Assembly: GCA_029953675.1 (NCBI GenBank) | Contig: JAMWBK010000005.1 | Location: 1,426,001 to 1,490,000 of the forward strand | Reading direction: 5' to 3' | DNA length: 64,000 bases | From: Rhodosorus marinus | Taxonomy: Eukaryota > Rhodophyta > Stylonematophyceae > Stylonematales > Stylonemataceae | Shown: positions 1 through 10,106 of the stretch, one piece after another | Layout of the letters: each line of letters starts with the position of its first letter | Position numbering within the stretch: the first letter of the stretch is position 1 | The notes under the pieces: generated by a model | Seen by the model: the letters and a program-made list of their open reading frames with translations, nothing else | What the model was told of the DNA's origin: nothing | The model's database searches: none | Translations under genes and position numbers: made by a program

Positions 1-258
1 TATTGGACGGTGCGGGGATTGTAAATGTAGGATACCAGTAGTCTTTTATTTGGCTGGATGGTTCAGCGGTCGAGCTTGTGTTTGTTTTTTTTTGTTCGGC
101 TTGGAGATTCGGCACGGGGTCTTAATGGACAGGTTATAGTCGGCACAGCTCTTGCTGAGCGAAGGTCTGCTGCTGTGTGGTGGTTGGGTAAAGGATCAGG
201 CTGGAACGACGCGAGGAAAACTTGAGAAGTTAAGGATCGAACTGTTGAAAAAGGAAAG

Positions 259-1207
259 ATGGCGTTTGTTGGTGGTGTTGGACCGGTGGTGCGCTCCGGT
301 GCGAGGAGATGCTCCGTTGCTCCGAGGATGACCGACAAGGTGGGCACGCCGAAGAAGGGAGATTGCATGATCTCGCCGTCGATCCTGTCCGCAAACTTCT
401 CGAAGCTTGGAGAGGAAGTTGCTGCCATCGATAAGGCTGGCTGTGACTGGGTCCATGTCGATGTCATGGACGGGCGATTCGTTCCAAACATCACGATTGG
501 ACCACTGGTCGTCGATGCCCTGAGGCCCATCACTGACAAGCCTTTGGATGTTCACCTTATGATTGTGGAGCCTGAACTCAGAATTCCTGACTTCGTCAAG
601 GCTGGATCTGATATCATTTCAGTTCATTGCGAGGGTGAATCCACAATCCATCTTCACCGCACAGTTAACCTCATCAAGGTAGGATTTCTAGTTTAATCAA
701 GTACTAGGGTTACAAATGGCTGATATTCAAATATATTTTTCATTCCCAAAGAGTCTGGGCTGCAAGGCTGGTGTTGTGTTGAACCCAGCGACTCCCGTGT
801 CGGCGATTGAGTACGTGATCGAGGATGTTGACTTGATCCTTGTCATGAGCGTAAACCCTGGCTTTGGTGGACAGGGCTTCATCAGTAGCCAGGTCAAGAA
901 GATTGCACAGATCAGAGCGCTTTGCGACGAGAAGGGTGTGAACCCTTGGATTGAGGTGAGGCTATAGAAGGTCACGAGCAAGCGGGATATGCGATTGTCT
1001 CTTTTCAACTGTGGTGTCCCTAACCTTGAATATGTATGTGGATCCAATCTGCAGGTTGATGGAGGTGTAAAGGGCAGCAATGCTTACCTCGTGAAGGATG
1101 CTGGCGCAAATGCCATCGTTGCAGGATCAGCCGTCTTCGGCGCAGACAGCTACGCCGACGCGATCGCTGACATCCGCGCGAGCAAGGCCCCGGCCGCCGT
1201 CGCGTAA
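259..1207 (+). CDS. RPE: Ribulose-phosphate 3-epimerase, plastid-targeted, 3 exons
   Basis: Interconverts ribulose-5-phosphate and xylulose-5-phosphate in the Calvin cycle and pentose phosphate pathway. Exons 259-678, 752-955 and 1055-1207 join in phase 0 to give about 258 aa. The mature part begins near [15 protein letters not shown] (residue 38 on); MDGRFVPN (about residues 70-77) and [10 protein letters not shown] carry the usual metal and phosphate-binding residues of this TIM-barrel family. The sequence is closer to plant chloroplast RPE than to cytosolic forms, from memory of the family. The first 35 residues, starting [17 protein letters not shown], are basic and hydroxylated with phenylalanine at position 3, as in red algal transit peptides, so I infer plastid import. 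Introns are 73 and 99 nt. I chose the ATG at 259 because it gives the transit peptide; an internal Met at 367 would give only the mature enzyme. Confidence 0.93.
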
Positions 1208-2101
1208 ACTCACAAGAAAATCCTGTTGCTCTGTTTTGACTACGAAAATCTGATAAAGACATTCCCGCCGACTCACAATTGCCCAATCCCTTATCAGCAT
1301 TTGACATAGTAGACAGCAGCTCAATCCGATCGGGCTTATGGCGTGTGTGTTCTGAGCATTGTGTCTGCCTCGTACCAAGTCCGTAGAAACTCCAGAAATC
1401 GCCCCAACCCTCCCTTGAAGGACACGATCGATGCATCAAAGGCAAGATTCGTATACTGCATCGTCCGCAATCCGAGTTTCCAGTGCAGTCTTAGCATGGA
1501 GGACCGTACTCAAATCAGAATCCGAGTACTGGGGAGACTGTGCACATAAAGGTTAAAAGGGAGACTTCAAGGTTGGCCGTCTGGAACTCAATAAAGTGGA
1601 GTTCGATGTTGACCACAGAGGAAATCAGATCTGCGCTTGTACCGCTGCATCCTGAGAGTTTGGTAAACTCTCAGCTCACTATTCCCAACGAGCAACAACC
1701 TCGCTAATTAAGCAATGACACTGATCGAACGTGCTATATTGTTGACAGGCTGTGGAGGACATTTCGGGAAACTGCGGTACGAGCTTTAGGATAGAGGTAT
1801 TGACCTTCTTGCCCAATGACTCCACGCCTGAAGCGTGAAGAGAGTCTCCGGCCGGAAACCTGAATGTTTACGTCCGTTGCTCCGTTTCAGATATCGTCTA
1901 AGGACTTTGTGGGTGCACGTTTGATTGAGCGACAGAGAATGGTTCACAAGGCACTTGGGTAAGTAGTGTCCATTCACCTGAAAGTCATTCTTTCATAAAC
2001 TGAACGAGTCCAAAACAAACCCCCAGTGACATGATGGAAGAGATCCACGCTCTAGAGTTAAAGTGTTCGCTGCCAACAGCAGGCAACTGAAGGAGCAATG
2101 A

Positions 2102-2138
2102 ATTCGCATGATCAATAGTTAAGGGTTGGAACTTTACA
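2102..2138 (+). repeat. Direct repeat copy 1 (37 bp)
   Basis: Reads ATTCGCATGATCAATAGTTA then AGGGTTGGAACTTTACA. The second copy at 2496-2531 is identical except for one missing G, 394 bp downstream in the same orientation. Confidence 0.85.
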
Positions 2139-2495
2139 CCCACTATTTTATACTTGCGGAAAGACGCGGAGGGGGGAGCGAATCAGCACATAGAGTTTAA
2201 CTGGCCCACAGTCCAGAAAGTTAGAAATGCTCATTTGTCCAGAGTATTATAGTCGTGGGATTGTTCAAAATGAGGAAGAGCAGCCTTAGTAGTAAATACA
2301 AATATTAAAAGAAACTGCATGGAAGGCCTCAGAATGGAACCTTGAGAACAAATATCACAACCAGCCACCCTTCTCAGCCCTAGATCCTTGAGCTGGCACC
2401 CCTCAAAGCTCGGCAGAGTCCCAGCGAAGCGAATCCTCCACCAGCCACCTTCAAACCAGGCCATATCACTTTGATACCCGAAAAACGTCCTCTGC

Positions 2496-2531
2496 ATTCG
2501 CATGATCAATAGTTAAGGGTTGAACTTTACA
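2496..2531 (+). repeat. Direct repeat copy 2 (36 bp)
   Basis: Same sequence as 2102-2138 minus one G. It lies just past the stop codon of the minus-strand gene ending at 2554. Confidence 0.85.
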
Positions 2532-2553
2532 TTAAAGTAGTGCTTTCGAGGTC

Positions 2554-3851
2554 TCAGCTAGAAGGCAAGGATGTTACAAGGTCATGTTTGTAGGAAACCT
2601 TAATTTGTTCGATGGTTTCTGCGAGTCGCATGGTTGCCCCCTTGATAAGCTCTATCTCCTCCTGCGGTATCTCAACACATGGCACATATATGGCGGTATC
2701 CAAGCTTGGACTTTTCAAGGGTTCCAAACGTGGAGTAGATTTCGAACCAGAAATCCCGTCCCTAGACGTCGCGGAGTCCTTCAGAGCGTTTCTGTATAAC
2801 TCTGGTCGATTTCCGATATCCTTCTGCTGCTAGGAAGAAAGGTTTTATTACAAGACAACTGGTTAGGCCATGTTGGCCAACTTTGATCCGAGGGATGAAG
2901 ATCGGAACCTTTCTTACGTCATAGGCTTGTCCCACTGGAACCACATCAACTAGTCGTCGCGAAGTTCTGTCTATAATTTCCCGAAACTGCTCGATTTGCT
3001 CAGAGTCTGCAGCCTGAAGATCATCATACTCATCAGCGTCGCCGGCCCTCCTCACCACGTCCACTCCTCCATATCTTACATCTGCACCATCCCGCTGAAT
3101 CAAACCGGCACTTTCGTTCGTTGCTGGTGCAATTCACCACCAAAACGGAGAGATCATTTAGAGATCTTAACAAGAACCTCCAGAGCAAAAAACAGCTCTG
3201 GGGCAGCCCTTCCTTACCTTCCGGTATGATCCGAAGCTTCTTGAGAAGGTGCTTCAAGAAATCGCAGAATCCTGCGAAGCACTCGTCCATAGCTTTCTCC
3301 ACCAGTTTCCTATTAAACGACAAACCAACAGTGCGAACACAGAGGCAAAAACAGGATAAACAAAATTCAAATACAAAACAGGTTTTCGACAGACATGAAG
3401 GCTTCTCTAGTCCCACCATCCGCACCAACTTTCTCCGACCAACCGATCTTAAACAGTCCATGCATCGCAGCGTAATGGCGCAAGACACCCGAGGAAAGAA
3501 TGAAAATCTGGAAGAGATCGTCCTATCGATGATGGTTTGGTCGGAGCCAAATGTCCATGAGAAAGCTTCAAGACTCAAGCTAAGTATGTTGTTTTGCAAG
3601 GAAAGTCGCTGCTGTGCTAGCTAACAGAAACGCGTCTGACTCAAGAGGTGGTCATATAACCCCCGAGCGAGAGCCTTCCACAACAACACGCAAACGTGCG
3701 TCATCAAGGTGTACAAGTAGGTTTCGGCATAAACAGGAATCAACGTGAATCCGTCTGCCAGATCGCCTTTGGCTACGAATTTTCTTTTGGCTCGCTCCAA
3801 GGGGTGTCCAGGACTGCCATCAAACGAATCCACATCCGTCTGCGCTAACAT
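2554..3851 (-). CDS. Unrecognised multi-exon protein
   Basis: I do not recognise the family. Clear coding exons on the minus strand are 3218-3309 (KLVEKAMDECFAGFCDFLKH onward), 2918-3081 (ends VPVGQAYD) and 2554-2829 (QQKDIGNRPELYRNALKDSA to a stop at 2554). They join in consistent phase, with acceptors TAG and CAG and donors GTAAG. Upstream, an exon around 3390-3525 reads through MHGLFKIGWSEKVGADGG. A first exon at about 3675-3851 starts MLAQTDVDSFDG, but its donor is uncertain; GTTTGC after residue Thr-His would keep phase. The protein has amphipathic helices and ends in a predicted helix containing EEIELIKGATMRLAETIEQI. Helical architecture suggests a structural subunit of some complex, but that is a guess. 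It is divergent from ELOF1 with about 380 bp between the two starts. Exon 1 and the start are the weak points. Confidence 0.5.
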
Positions 3852-4229
3852 TTCTAGGTGATAAGCGAACAACCGCGAGCGAGAACGAAGGGATTTTAGC
3901 CGTCGGGTCTAGTCCTTTATCTTAAGTTTTCTCTCTCTCGCATGTTTCTGAGAGCGATCCAGCGGTTATCTCGCCATAAGGTCGTATTCAAGGAGACCAT
4001 TGCCCGACGCAGGCGCTTTGCGGATCTTCTCGTACCAAGCGATTCGATACCGAGTTTAGTACAATTATGGATGCGGAGGAATTACCTGGATGCGGAGGGA
4101 GTCTGGGGTTTACGAGGGTTGTGGTGGAGGTGTCCGCCTCTGATAAGGATTTGTATTTGTTTTCTCTCAGTGATCTTTCTGAAGGGTAGCTTTGAGTGGG
4201 TCTAGGTTTGGAGGGAAAAGAAGCATAAG
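3852..4229. promoter_or_regulatory. Divergent intergenic region, presumed shared promoter
   Basis: 378 bp separate the minus-strand gene from ELOF1 on the plus strand. No gene is visible and no TATA box or other motif stands out. Confidence 0.3.
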
Positions 4230-4601
4230 ATGGGTAAGAGGAAGAAGGCGACAAAGCCCCCGCCAAGGGCGAAGGATCCTACGCTTGAAAAGACCTTTGA
4301 TTGTCCGTTTTGCGGACAGGAGCAGAGTGTGGATAGCTTCATAAATAGGAAAAAAGGAATTGGTAGAGTGGCCTGCCGATCTTGTAAAGCAACGCACGTC
4401 ATGAGCGTGAACACTTTGACCGAGGCAGTCGATATTTTTGCTGACTGGATTGACAGAAGTGTTGAGGTACGTTGACATGATGGACGACTCGGCCGCTGGA
4501 CCGGCTGAGCATGTGTCCCTTTCGAGAAGCTCTAGCGATGCGAACTACTGAAAAAGACTATTTTTATTGAACAGGCTAACCAAGAAAAACAAGATGTCTG
4601 A
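4230..4601 (+). CDS. ELOF1: Transcription elongation factor 1 homolog (ELOF1), 2 exons
   Basis: Small zinc-binding elongation factor that travels with RNA polymerase II; in other eukaryotes it also acts in transcription-coupled repair. Exon 1 (4230-4466) encodes a basic start (MGKRKKATKPPPRAK), the zinc ribbon CPFC and CRSC pairs, and the conserved end DWIDRSVE. Reading straight on would add only VR before a stop. Splicing at GTACGT to the acceptor before 4575 gives a tail ANQEKQDV ending at 4601, matching the ANQ ending of animal ELOF1. I therefore prefer the two-exon model (87 aa; family usually 80-110 aa). The intron is 108 nt. Confidence 0.93.
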
Positions 4602-4791
4602 CTTCTTTTTTAATTAGCTTGCTATTGCAACCTCGAATTGCCGTCATCCTCACATCTTCTTTCTTCTGGAGCAAGGAAATCATGTCTCTCCGAAAGTCCT
4701 GGCGGCTGAGAAACTACAACTGTCGCTGATTATTCGCCCAAAGATTGAGTATTAAATACAAAAAAACGACACACGCCCTCTCTGTGTTCTT

Positions 4792-6169
4792 TTATGATGA
4801 ACTGCCTTGAGAAGTAGCAGACCCATCATCCTTCTCACTCCGCTTGACATTATCTACTCCTCGGCTTAGCTTTGATATCAACCCGTTGCATCCGTCTACT
4901 ACGCTCGATATCATTACACCCAAGGCTGCTTGCCTGGAAGATTCGATACGAAATGCACAATCACAATCTGTTCAGGATAACAAGCTGACAATAATCAGAA
5001 CAGATGCTATGAACGACTGTTTACCTGTATTCACCGCTCGGAAACTGTGCCGTCCTTAGCTTCGGTATTGTACAGTATTGAGAGAGCACCTTGACCTTCA
5101 TCTCTAGCTCCTTTTCCTTCTCCTCCGACATTTTGGTACCGGGGTTGCCAATCTTCATGTAAAGAACGTTGTTGCGACTCTTCGTATCCATGCAGATGAT
5201 CAGTTGGTATTTGTCTACGTCCGCAGGTATGAGCTTTCTTGCTTGATGAATTCTGAGAGCAAATAGGAAATAACGCACGGGGGCTCATCTCGTTAGACCG
5301 CTGCGCAGTTGAACCTGCCAAAGAAGCCGCGTGCGGGCTTCAATGGTAGAAGTGCACGCGTCACACAATATATGCGACGCGGTTTCAAACTTGAAATCTC
5401 TCGTGCAGTGTTGTCGAAGCCCAAGATAGCAGCTGGAGAAGCTCAACTCAAGCGCTACAGTTTTGCGGGTTTCCGAGAGGCTTACGTTATATCAAGCTTT
5501 CGCCGAAACTTCATCGCGTTAACAAACTCTTCAGGTGGATTTCCGCCCGGAATGACTTGGTATCCAGCAGATTCAACCTTGATATACTTGGAGTATCTGT
5601 CTCATGAAGAGAAGGGGAGGATCTTTAGATTTCCTGGCTACGGTAGCCTCGAGCAAATAGGCTTCTCCTCTGACTTACTGCCTCCTCTCGATCAAGTCCT
5701 TCAGAATTGCCTCAGCTACAACAGAGGTTGTCAGGTTGTCTCTACAGACGAACAGGATCCTGAACACCTTGTCATCCGGAACTCTCATTTCCCCGTCTTC
5801 CTGCGGAGTCTGCGACAGATTTTTGAGTTCAGATTCTCAAGTCATAAACTTCAGACAAGAATTCAAGTCTCATGGCAGAGATGTTCTATACCTGACCATA
5901 ATTTTGAGCGCTCTCCCATGCTCGCAAAGCATCTCCAGCTGTTATTTCAGGCCCAGAACCATCGTCAGCACGGGCAAGGACCCCTCTACCGAAACGTCGG
6001 TATCTTGTTCTCTGCAATATGGGAACATAAAACAGGTCATTGAACCTCCAAGAAATCTGAAAATACCAAAAACAAAACAATAAAAGTCGAAGATCCATAC
6101 CGAAGCTTGGCACAGGCCAGCCCTCGATTGTTGAGTGCGCAGCAAACCACTGGCCACAAACGACGTCAT
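4792..6169 (-). CDS. Plastid-targeted low-molecular-weight tyrosine phosphatase homolog with degenerate active site, 6 exons
   Basis: Exons 6101-6169, 5892-6011, 5679-5809, 5486-5596, 5025-5252 and 4792-4933 join in phase to give about 266 aa. The order of LMW-PTP elements is clear: VFRILFVCRDNLTTS (P-loop region), VVAEAILKDL, VESAGYQVIPGG, then HQARKLIPADVDKYQLIICM (the helix and ILAMD strand), KVKVLSQYC, and a C-terminal helix QAALGVMISSVVDGCNGLIS. The family signature is C-x5-R-(S/T). Here the Cys is kept but the Arg position (Cys+6) is Thr, and the usual DPYYG general-acid loop is not recognisable. So it probably does not dephosphorylate and may bind a ligand or partner instead. The first exon encodes MTSFVASGLLRTQQSRAG, a typical red algal transit peptide with Phe at position 4, and exon 2 continues a basic linker. 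An open frame of 244 codons on the opposite strand is a shadow. It could be a lineage-specific pseudophosphatase; expression is needed to show it is not a decaying gene, though all frames are open. Confidence 0.8.
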
Positions 6170-7460
6170 TTCCCGAACATCAAAACCGCAAAGTCAGAAG
6201 TTAAGCGAAGTCTTGAATCTAACAAGGATCAAAAAGATTCACTAAATAAAGCAATGGAATCTCAGTCACGTGAAAAAAACCTCAGTCAACCTCCCCGTCA
6301 GATCAAACCCCCTCCTCCTCCCCCTCCCCAACCACCAAACTGTCTCTCCTTAGATCTTCCCGAAAACAGCTTCATGTTTGCATGAGGAATGCAGCAGGAA
6401 AGGTTGCAATCCAAAATACTGAAAATTAGAATATATTACAACGTTTTCCGAATTCCATTAGAGAACGAATCATTTTGGATGGTTTTCGGGTATCTTTTTT
6501 TGAACAAAAAAGGCCATTGATCTTGCTAGGTACAAATACTCTAGATTTTGGATGTGTCCTGGATATTTCTAGGCTGAACTCCTCGGGGAATGATTTGTTT
6601 TTTAGATGGACTCTAGATAATAGAATTGGTGTCTAAGTTTTGGTAGTTTTGGGATGCTGAGCGGCGACTAGCTAGGGGTGAACTAGTTCCTGAAGGGATG
6701 TTTTAAGAGCTCAATAGAGCAAATTATCTAAGAACCTGTTGGCTGAGAGCTTGCCGTGCGTAATTAACCCGGTCAGGCTTGCTCTAGGTTTGATACCCCC
6801 CAATGCTGGCCATGGGGTGGCCCCCCCCCGGGCCGAGTCGTCCTCGCTTGTGAATTGGTTCACGTTCTTCTCCCCTCTCATTCCCCGCGGATTATGCTGA
6901 ATATGTTTCCATGGTGAAGTCATTTTTCACCCCCATAGTTTCCATAGCGCGAAGTAGCTTGGACCTCCCGTGCGCCGATGGAGCTCAAAGCCGCGCGCAT
7001 ATCAGCCAAAGCAAGCGTAGAAGCTACGTCAAGAGCAGCTGGGATTCCAAACAAAAATACAAAACAGTCCTACTCACTGAACCAAAAAAAAAAACACGAC
7101 GACCAGAGCAATAACAAAAAGGTGCATGTGGAGAAACAAGTCCAACCGACCGAACCCACTTCTTCCTCACACTTCAGCGCGCCACAGCTTGCGCTCCCAT
7201 GAGTTTCAGAAATATTTCTGAATTTGCGCTCTATTCGGAATCCTCTTCTAACTTTGAGATCACTACTACGTCCCCAGCCAAGTTTTCACGTTCCTCAGCC
7301 TCCTCCAGAGGAACGTCGACGCATAGCTAAGCTGAAGTGCGAGGAAGTTGTCATAATGAACTGGTTCGACTGAGTTTTCGTCAAGGGCACGGGCGCCTAC
7401 GGGTGATCTGGGATTAGCAAACTATCGACGGAAGAGAGGGATAGTTTGCACGATCGAGCC
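6170..7460. other. Intergenic, no supported gene
   Basis: About 1.3 kb between the divergently oriented phosphatase homolog and the plus-strand membrane protein. It includes a CT-rich run near 6307-6340, a G/C homopolymer patch near 6826, and AT-rich stretches. Short open frames here (for example 6107-6385, 6978-7202) have low complexity and no similarity that I can see. Confidence 0.5.
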
Positions 7461-8412
7461 ATGGAGGACAATCTGCCTCTGTGGAGGCACTACGTGGGTG
7501 AGGATGGACCGAAGAGAATCTTCCGGCGGACAATGGTTTTCGGTAAGTCAGCTGATCGCGAATAGCAAGTACCAAAGACGAATGCTGCAGCGGCGAAGCG
7601 TCGTAGATTTTTAAATAAGCGTGAGTTGTGTTTAAAGGTTTGAGCGGTGCGATTGTATTGGGGTGTACTGCTGTCGTAACGCAGGGCAATGTTCTTGTCT
7701 CCATGTTGAAAGCTGGATGGAGACTGAGCTATTCGTCGATTTTCGGCTTCAGCACATTGGTAAGACGCGTGGAAACCGTGAAGGTGTTATTCAGGAGGCA
7801 AGCGTTCTAACTTTTGGCCTGCTCGGATTGGGCGTGCAGGAGGTCCTCGAATATCAAAAAAGGGGGAACAGGACTATAAACACAGCTGTTGGTGGTTTTC
7901 TTCAAGGAGCGGGCATGTCTGCGTTTGATCAGAACAAGATCAGGGGAAACAGATTTATAGTTTGTAAGCCGATTGCGTCACTGAAGCACGCATTCAAAGA
8001 CTTCTCACAGGGCTCGATCTTTCGCAACGGGTGAAATTCGCCTTGATGTCTAGATGGGGTCGCGGGAGCTGCCGCTTGGGTAAGCGCGAGAACTGCTTAT
8101 AGTATTTTCTTGCAGTACAACACGACGAGACTGGCCAGAAATCAAGCCCTGGAACATGGCCTTCACGTGAAATCCTTCAGAGAGCGGATGCCACGCTGGA
8201 TGCCGTTGTCCAAACAGGTGGACAGCAACCTTCTTGCACTCAGGGAACGAAACGAGCGTTTGGAAGCAGAGCTGCAACTCATTTCTCATGCTCTCTATTA
8301 CTACTACCACCAGCACCCCGAGCAAAAATCATCGGAGGAGTCGAGCTTGGGCGAGCAAGATGTAACCCCCGACGCGAGAGCGGCTTCTTCAGATAGAGAG
8401 GATCAATCATGA
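7461..8412 (+). CDS. Small membrane protein with C-terminal coiled coil, 5 exons including a 20-nt microexon
   Basis: Exons 7461-7542, 7638-7759, 7795-7963, 8011-8030 and 8116-8412 join in phase to give about 229 aa. Residues 1-25 are soluble (MEDNLPLWRHYVGEDGPKRI). Three hydrophobic, glycine-rich segments follow: GGLSGAIVLGCTAVVTQGN, a segment around LTFGLLGLGVQEVLEY, and INTAVGGFLQGAGMSAF. The Gly spacing weakly resembles the Tim17/Tim22/Tim23 family, but I cannot confirm it. After a short link (WLDLSQR, encoded by the microexon) comes a charged helix, LLALRERNERLEAELQLI, likely coiled coil, and an acidic tail ending SSDREDQS. Without the microexon the frame breaks, which supports it. Function unknown; an organelle inner-membrane role is only a guess. 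Confidence 0.7.
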
Positions 8413-8937
8413 CGACTAACTCCACACAAACCGAAACAATTCTGAGACCTTACCTCAGCACAATTACTTATGAAGCGCTTTCGAGGCTGGTACCTAAAGC
8501 AGGACAATCGGACATGCCCTATCAGCAGGGGACGACGTGTCGTAGAATACGCTGCCAATAATGCCGAGAACAGCTTTGTGGCTCTCCGCTTTCATTTAAT
8601 CCTCCAGATCAAGATCTTGAGAGCTGCTAAAATGATCATCGCTACCTACCATTCAATCACAAAAGGCAACTTCACCTCCAACCTCGCACGTTCTTGTGTT
8701 AGTTAGAAGTCATAGGATCATGACAATTTCAGCATTTCAATACAATCTAAACAATTAATGTCCAAACGGACTCATTCCGGATTACAAATAATTCCTGAAA
8801 ACAAATATTATTTGCCGGTAACGGACTTTTTATTTACGTATTATGTAGATCGTAATTGTGAAACTTTATAATATTCATACAATAGCGTTGCATCGAGCGG
8901 AGATAGTATTCTTGGGAGAATTAGGATAGTTGTGAGG
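8413..8937. other. Intergenic, AT-rich
   Basis: About 525 bp, strongly AT-rich from 8740 to 8880. No gene seen; presumed 3' flank and promoter. Confidence 0.5.
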
Positions 8938-9951
8938 ATGATGCGGTCTGAAGCAGATTACTTGACTAAGAAAGAGATCCGGGATCTACTGAAGATCTGT
9001 TTCTTTTATGTAACTATTGTCTGTAATGGAACTGTTCATCGCTTCTGACGTAGGTGCGCTTCTGTCTCGGAAGAATGGACATCCTCGTCAACGGGGAGGT
9101 AGGCTGGAACGGTATCGGCTTTGGGCGCTAAATGTTCCTGCAACGAAGGTTGAAATCGTTGCAGTAGGCGACTGGGAAATTGCCCTGCGTGTACCTAGAG
9201 ACAAAAACAAGCTGCTCGAAGACTACATCGAGGTAAGCGCGATCATAGGCTCGGTTTTCTTTTCGTTCTCTTGTTGATTAGGGGATGACTCTGACCAACT
9301 TATCGACTTAGTGGAATCTTGAAGATCTGTCTCCTGGTGAAAGCGAACGAGTGCCGTACTGGGCAGACCTCTGGCCTTCTGCGCTGGTACTTTCGAATGA
9401 GATAATCTGTCGTCGATCCGAGTTTCAAGGATCGCTTGTTTTAGAAATCGGGTGTGGGTTGGGCCTGTGCGGAATGGCCGCAGCCTTAGCTGGCGCAGAG
9501 TCGGTGAGAACATCTTATGCCCCACAGTAATACGATTATCAAAAACTGACGGGCTGAAAACGCGGCCTAGGTCCTACTATCCGACAATGATCCTCTGGCT
9601 GTCGACGTTGCGAGAATGAATGCTGAGAACAACTCGCGTATCCTACCGGAGGCCACTGTTGAACACAGAATTCTCGATTGGCGGGCGCCGGCAGCGTGGC
9701 CACGTGATTTTGATATTGTCATTGCAGCGGATGTTCTCTACGAACCATCGTTTGCGGACGATATTGCAAACCTGCTTCCGCTGGTCCTCAAGAAAGGCGG
9801 TCGTCTGCTACTGGCTGATCCATTCATAAGACCTCATCGAGAATACTTTCTGGACTCTCTACGAACTCAGGGAAAGTGGAAGGATATCAGAAAAACTACT
9901 GTCTCACAGCAGTCTCAGAACATCGTTTTTGTGACTGCTGTGTTGGGATGA
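8938..9951 (+). CDS. Methyltransferase, lysine-methyltransferase-like family 16 (METTL20-like), 5 exons
   Basis: Class I SAM-dependent methyltransferase. Motif I reads LVLEIGCGLGLCGMAAALAG and the following acidic strand LLSDNDPLAV; upstream is VPYWADLWPSALVLS, the typical entry helix of the family-16 protein methyltransferases (for example ETFB methyltransferase and CaM-KMT), and downstream IVIAADVLYEPS replaces the DxxY motif as ADVLYE. Secure exons are 9149-9232, 9312-9503 and 9571-9951. The 5' end is less sure. I propose exons 8938-9009 and 9054-9098, which keep phase 0 throughout and give about 257 aa. An alternative starts at the ATG at 9026 and reads through to 9232 unspliced. The substrate cannot be told; ETF beta or another mitochondrial or cytosolic protein is possible. 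Confidence 0.78.
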
Positions 9952-10106
9952 TGGGGATAGGAAACCGAGCAACACTGCGCAGATGGATATCCTCAATGCT
10001 ATCAACCATGAATATTGTATATTAGAACCTCTTTCGGTTTGTTTCAAGTTAGCAATGTGTGAAATGAAAATGCTTCCTCGCAGAGTCGCTGTTGGTGGAA
10101 TTCTTG

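Larger units (their letters stand above)
1208..2553. other. Intergenic, no supported gene; contains a 36-bp direct repeat
   Basis: I see no reading frame with protein similarity on either strand. Two near-identical 36-37 bp copies lie at 2102-2138 and 2496-2531 (listed separately). The rest looks like 3' flank of the epimerase and of the convergent minus-strand gene. Confidence 0.5.

Noticed and set aside
3033-3624. 188-codon minus frame and 167-codon plus frame
   Set aside because: They cross clear introns (GTAAG donor at 3217, CAG acceptor at 3082) of the minus-strand gene; only part of the minus frame is exon.
5309-6043. Long plus-strand open frame of 244 codons
   Set aside because: It runs antisense to the phosphatase-homolog exons, has no similarity, and spans the introns of that gene; a shadow.
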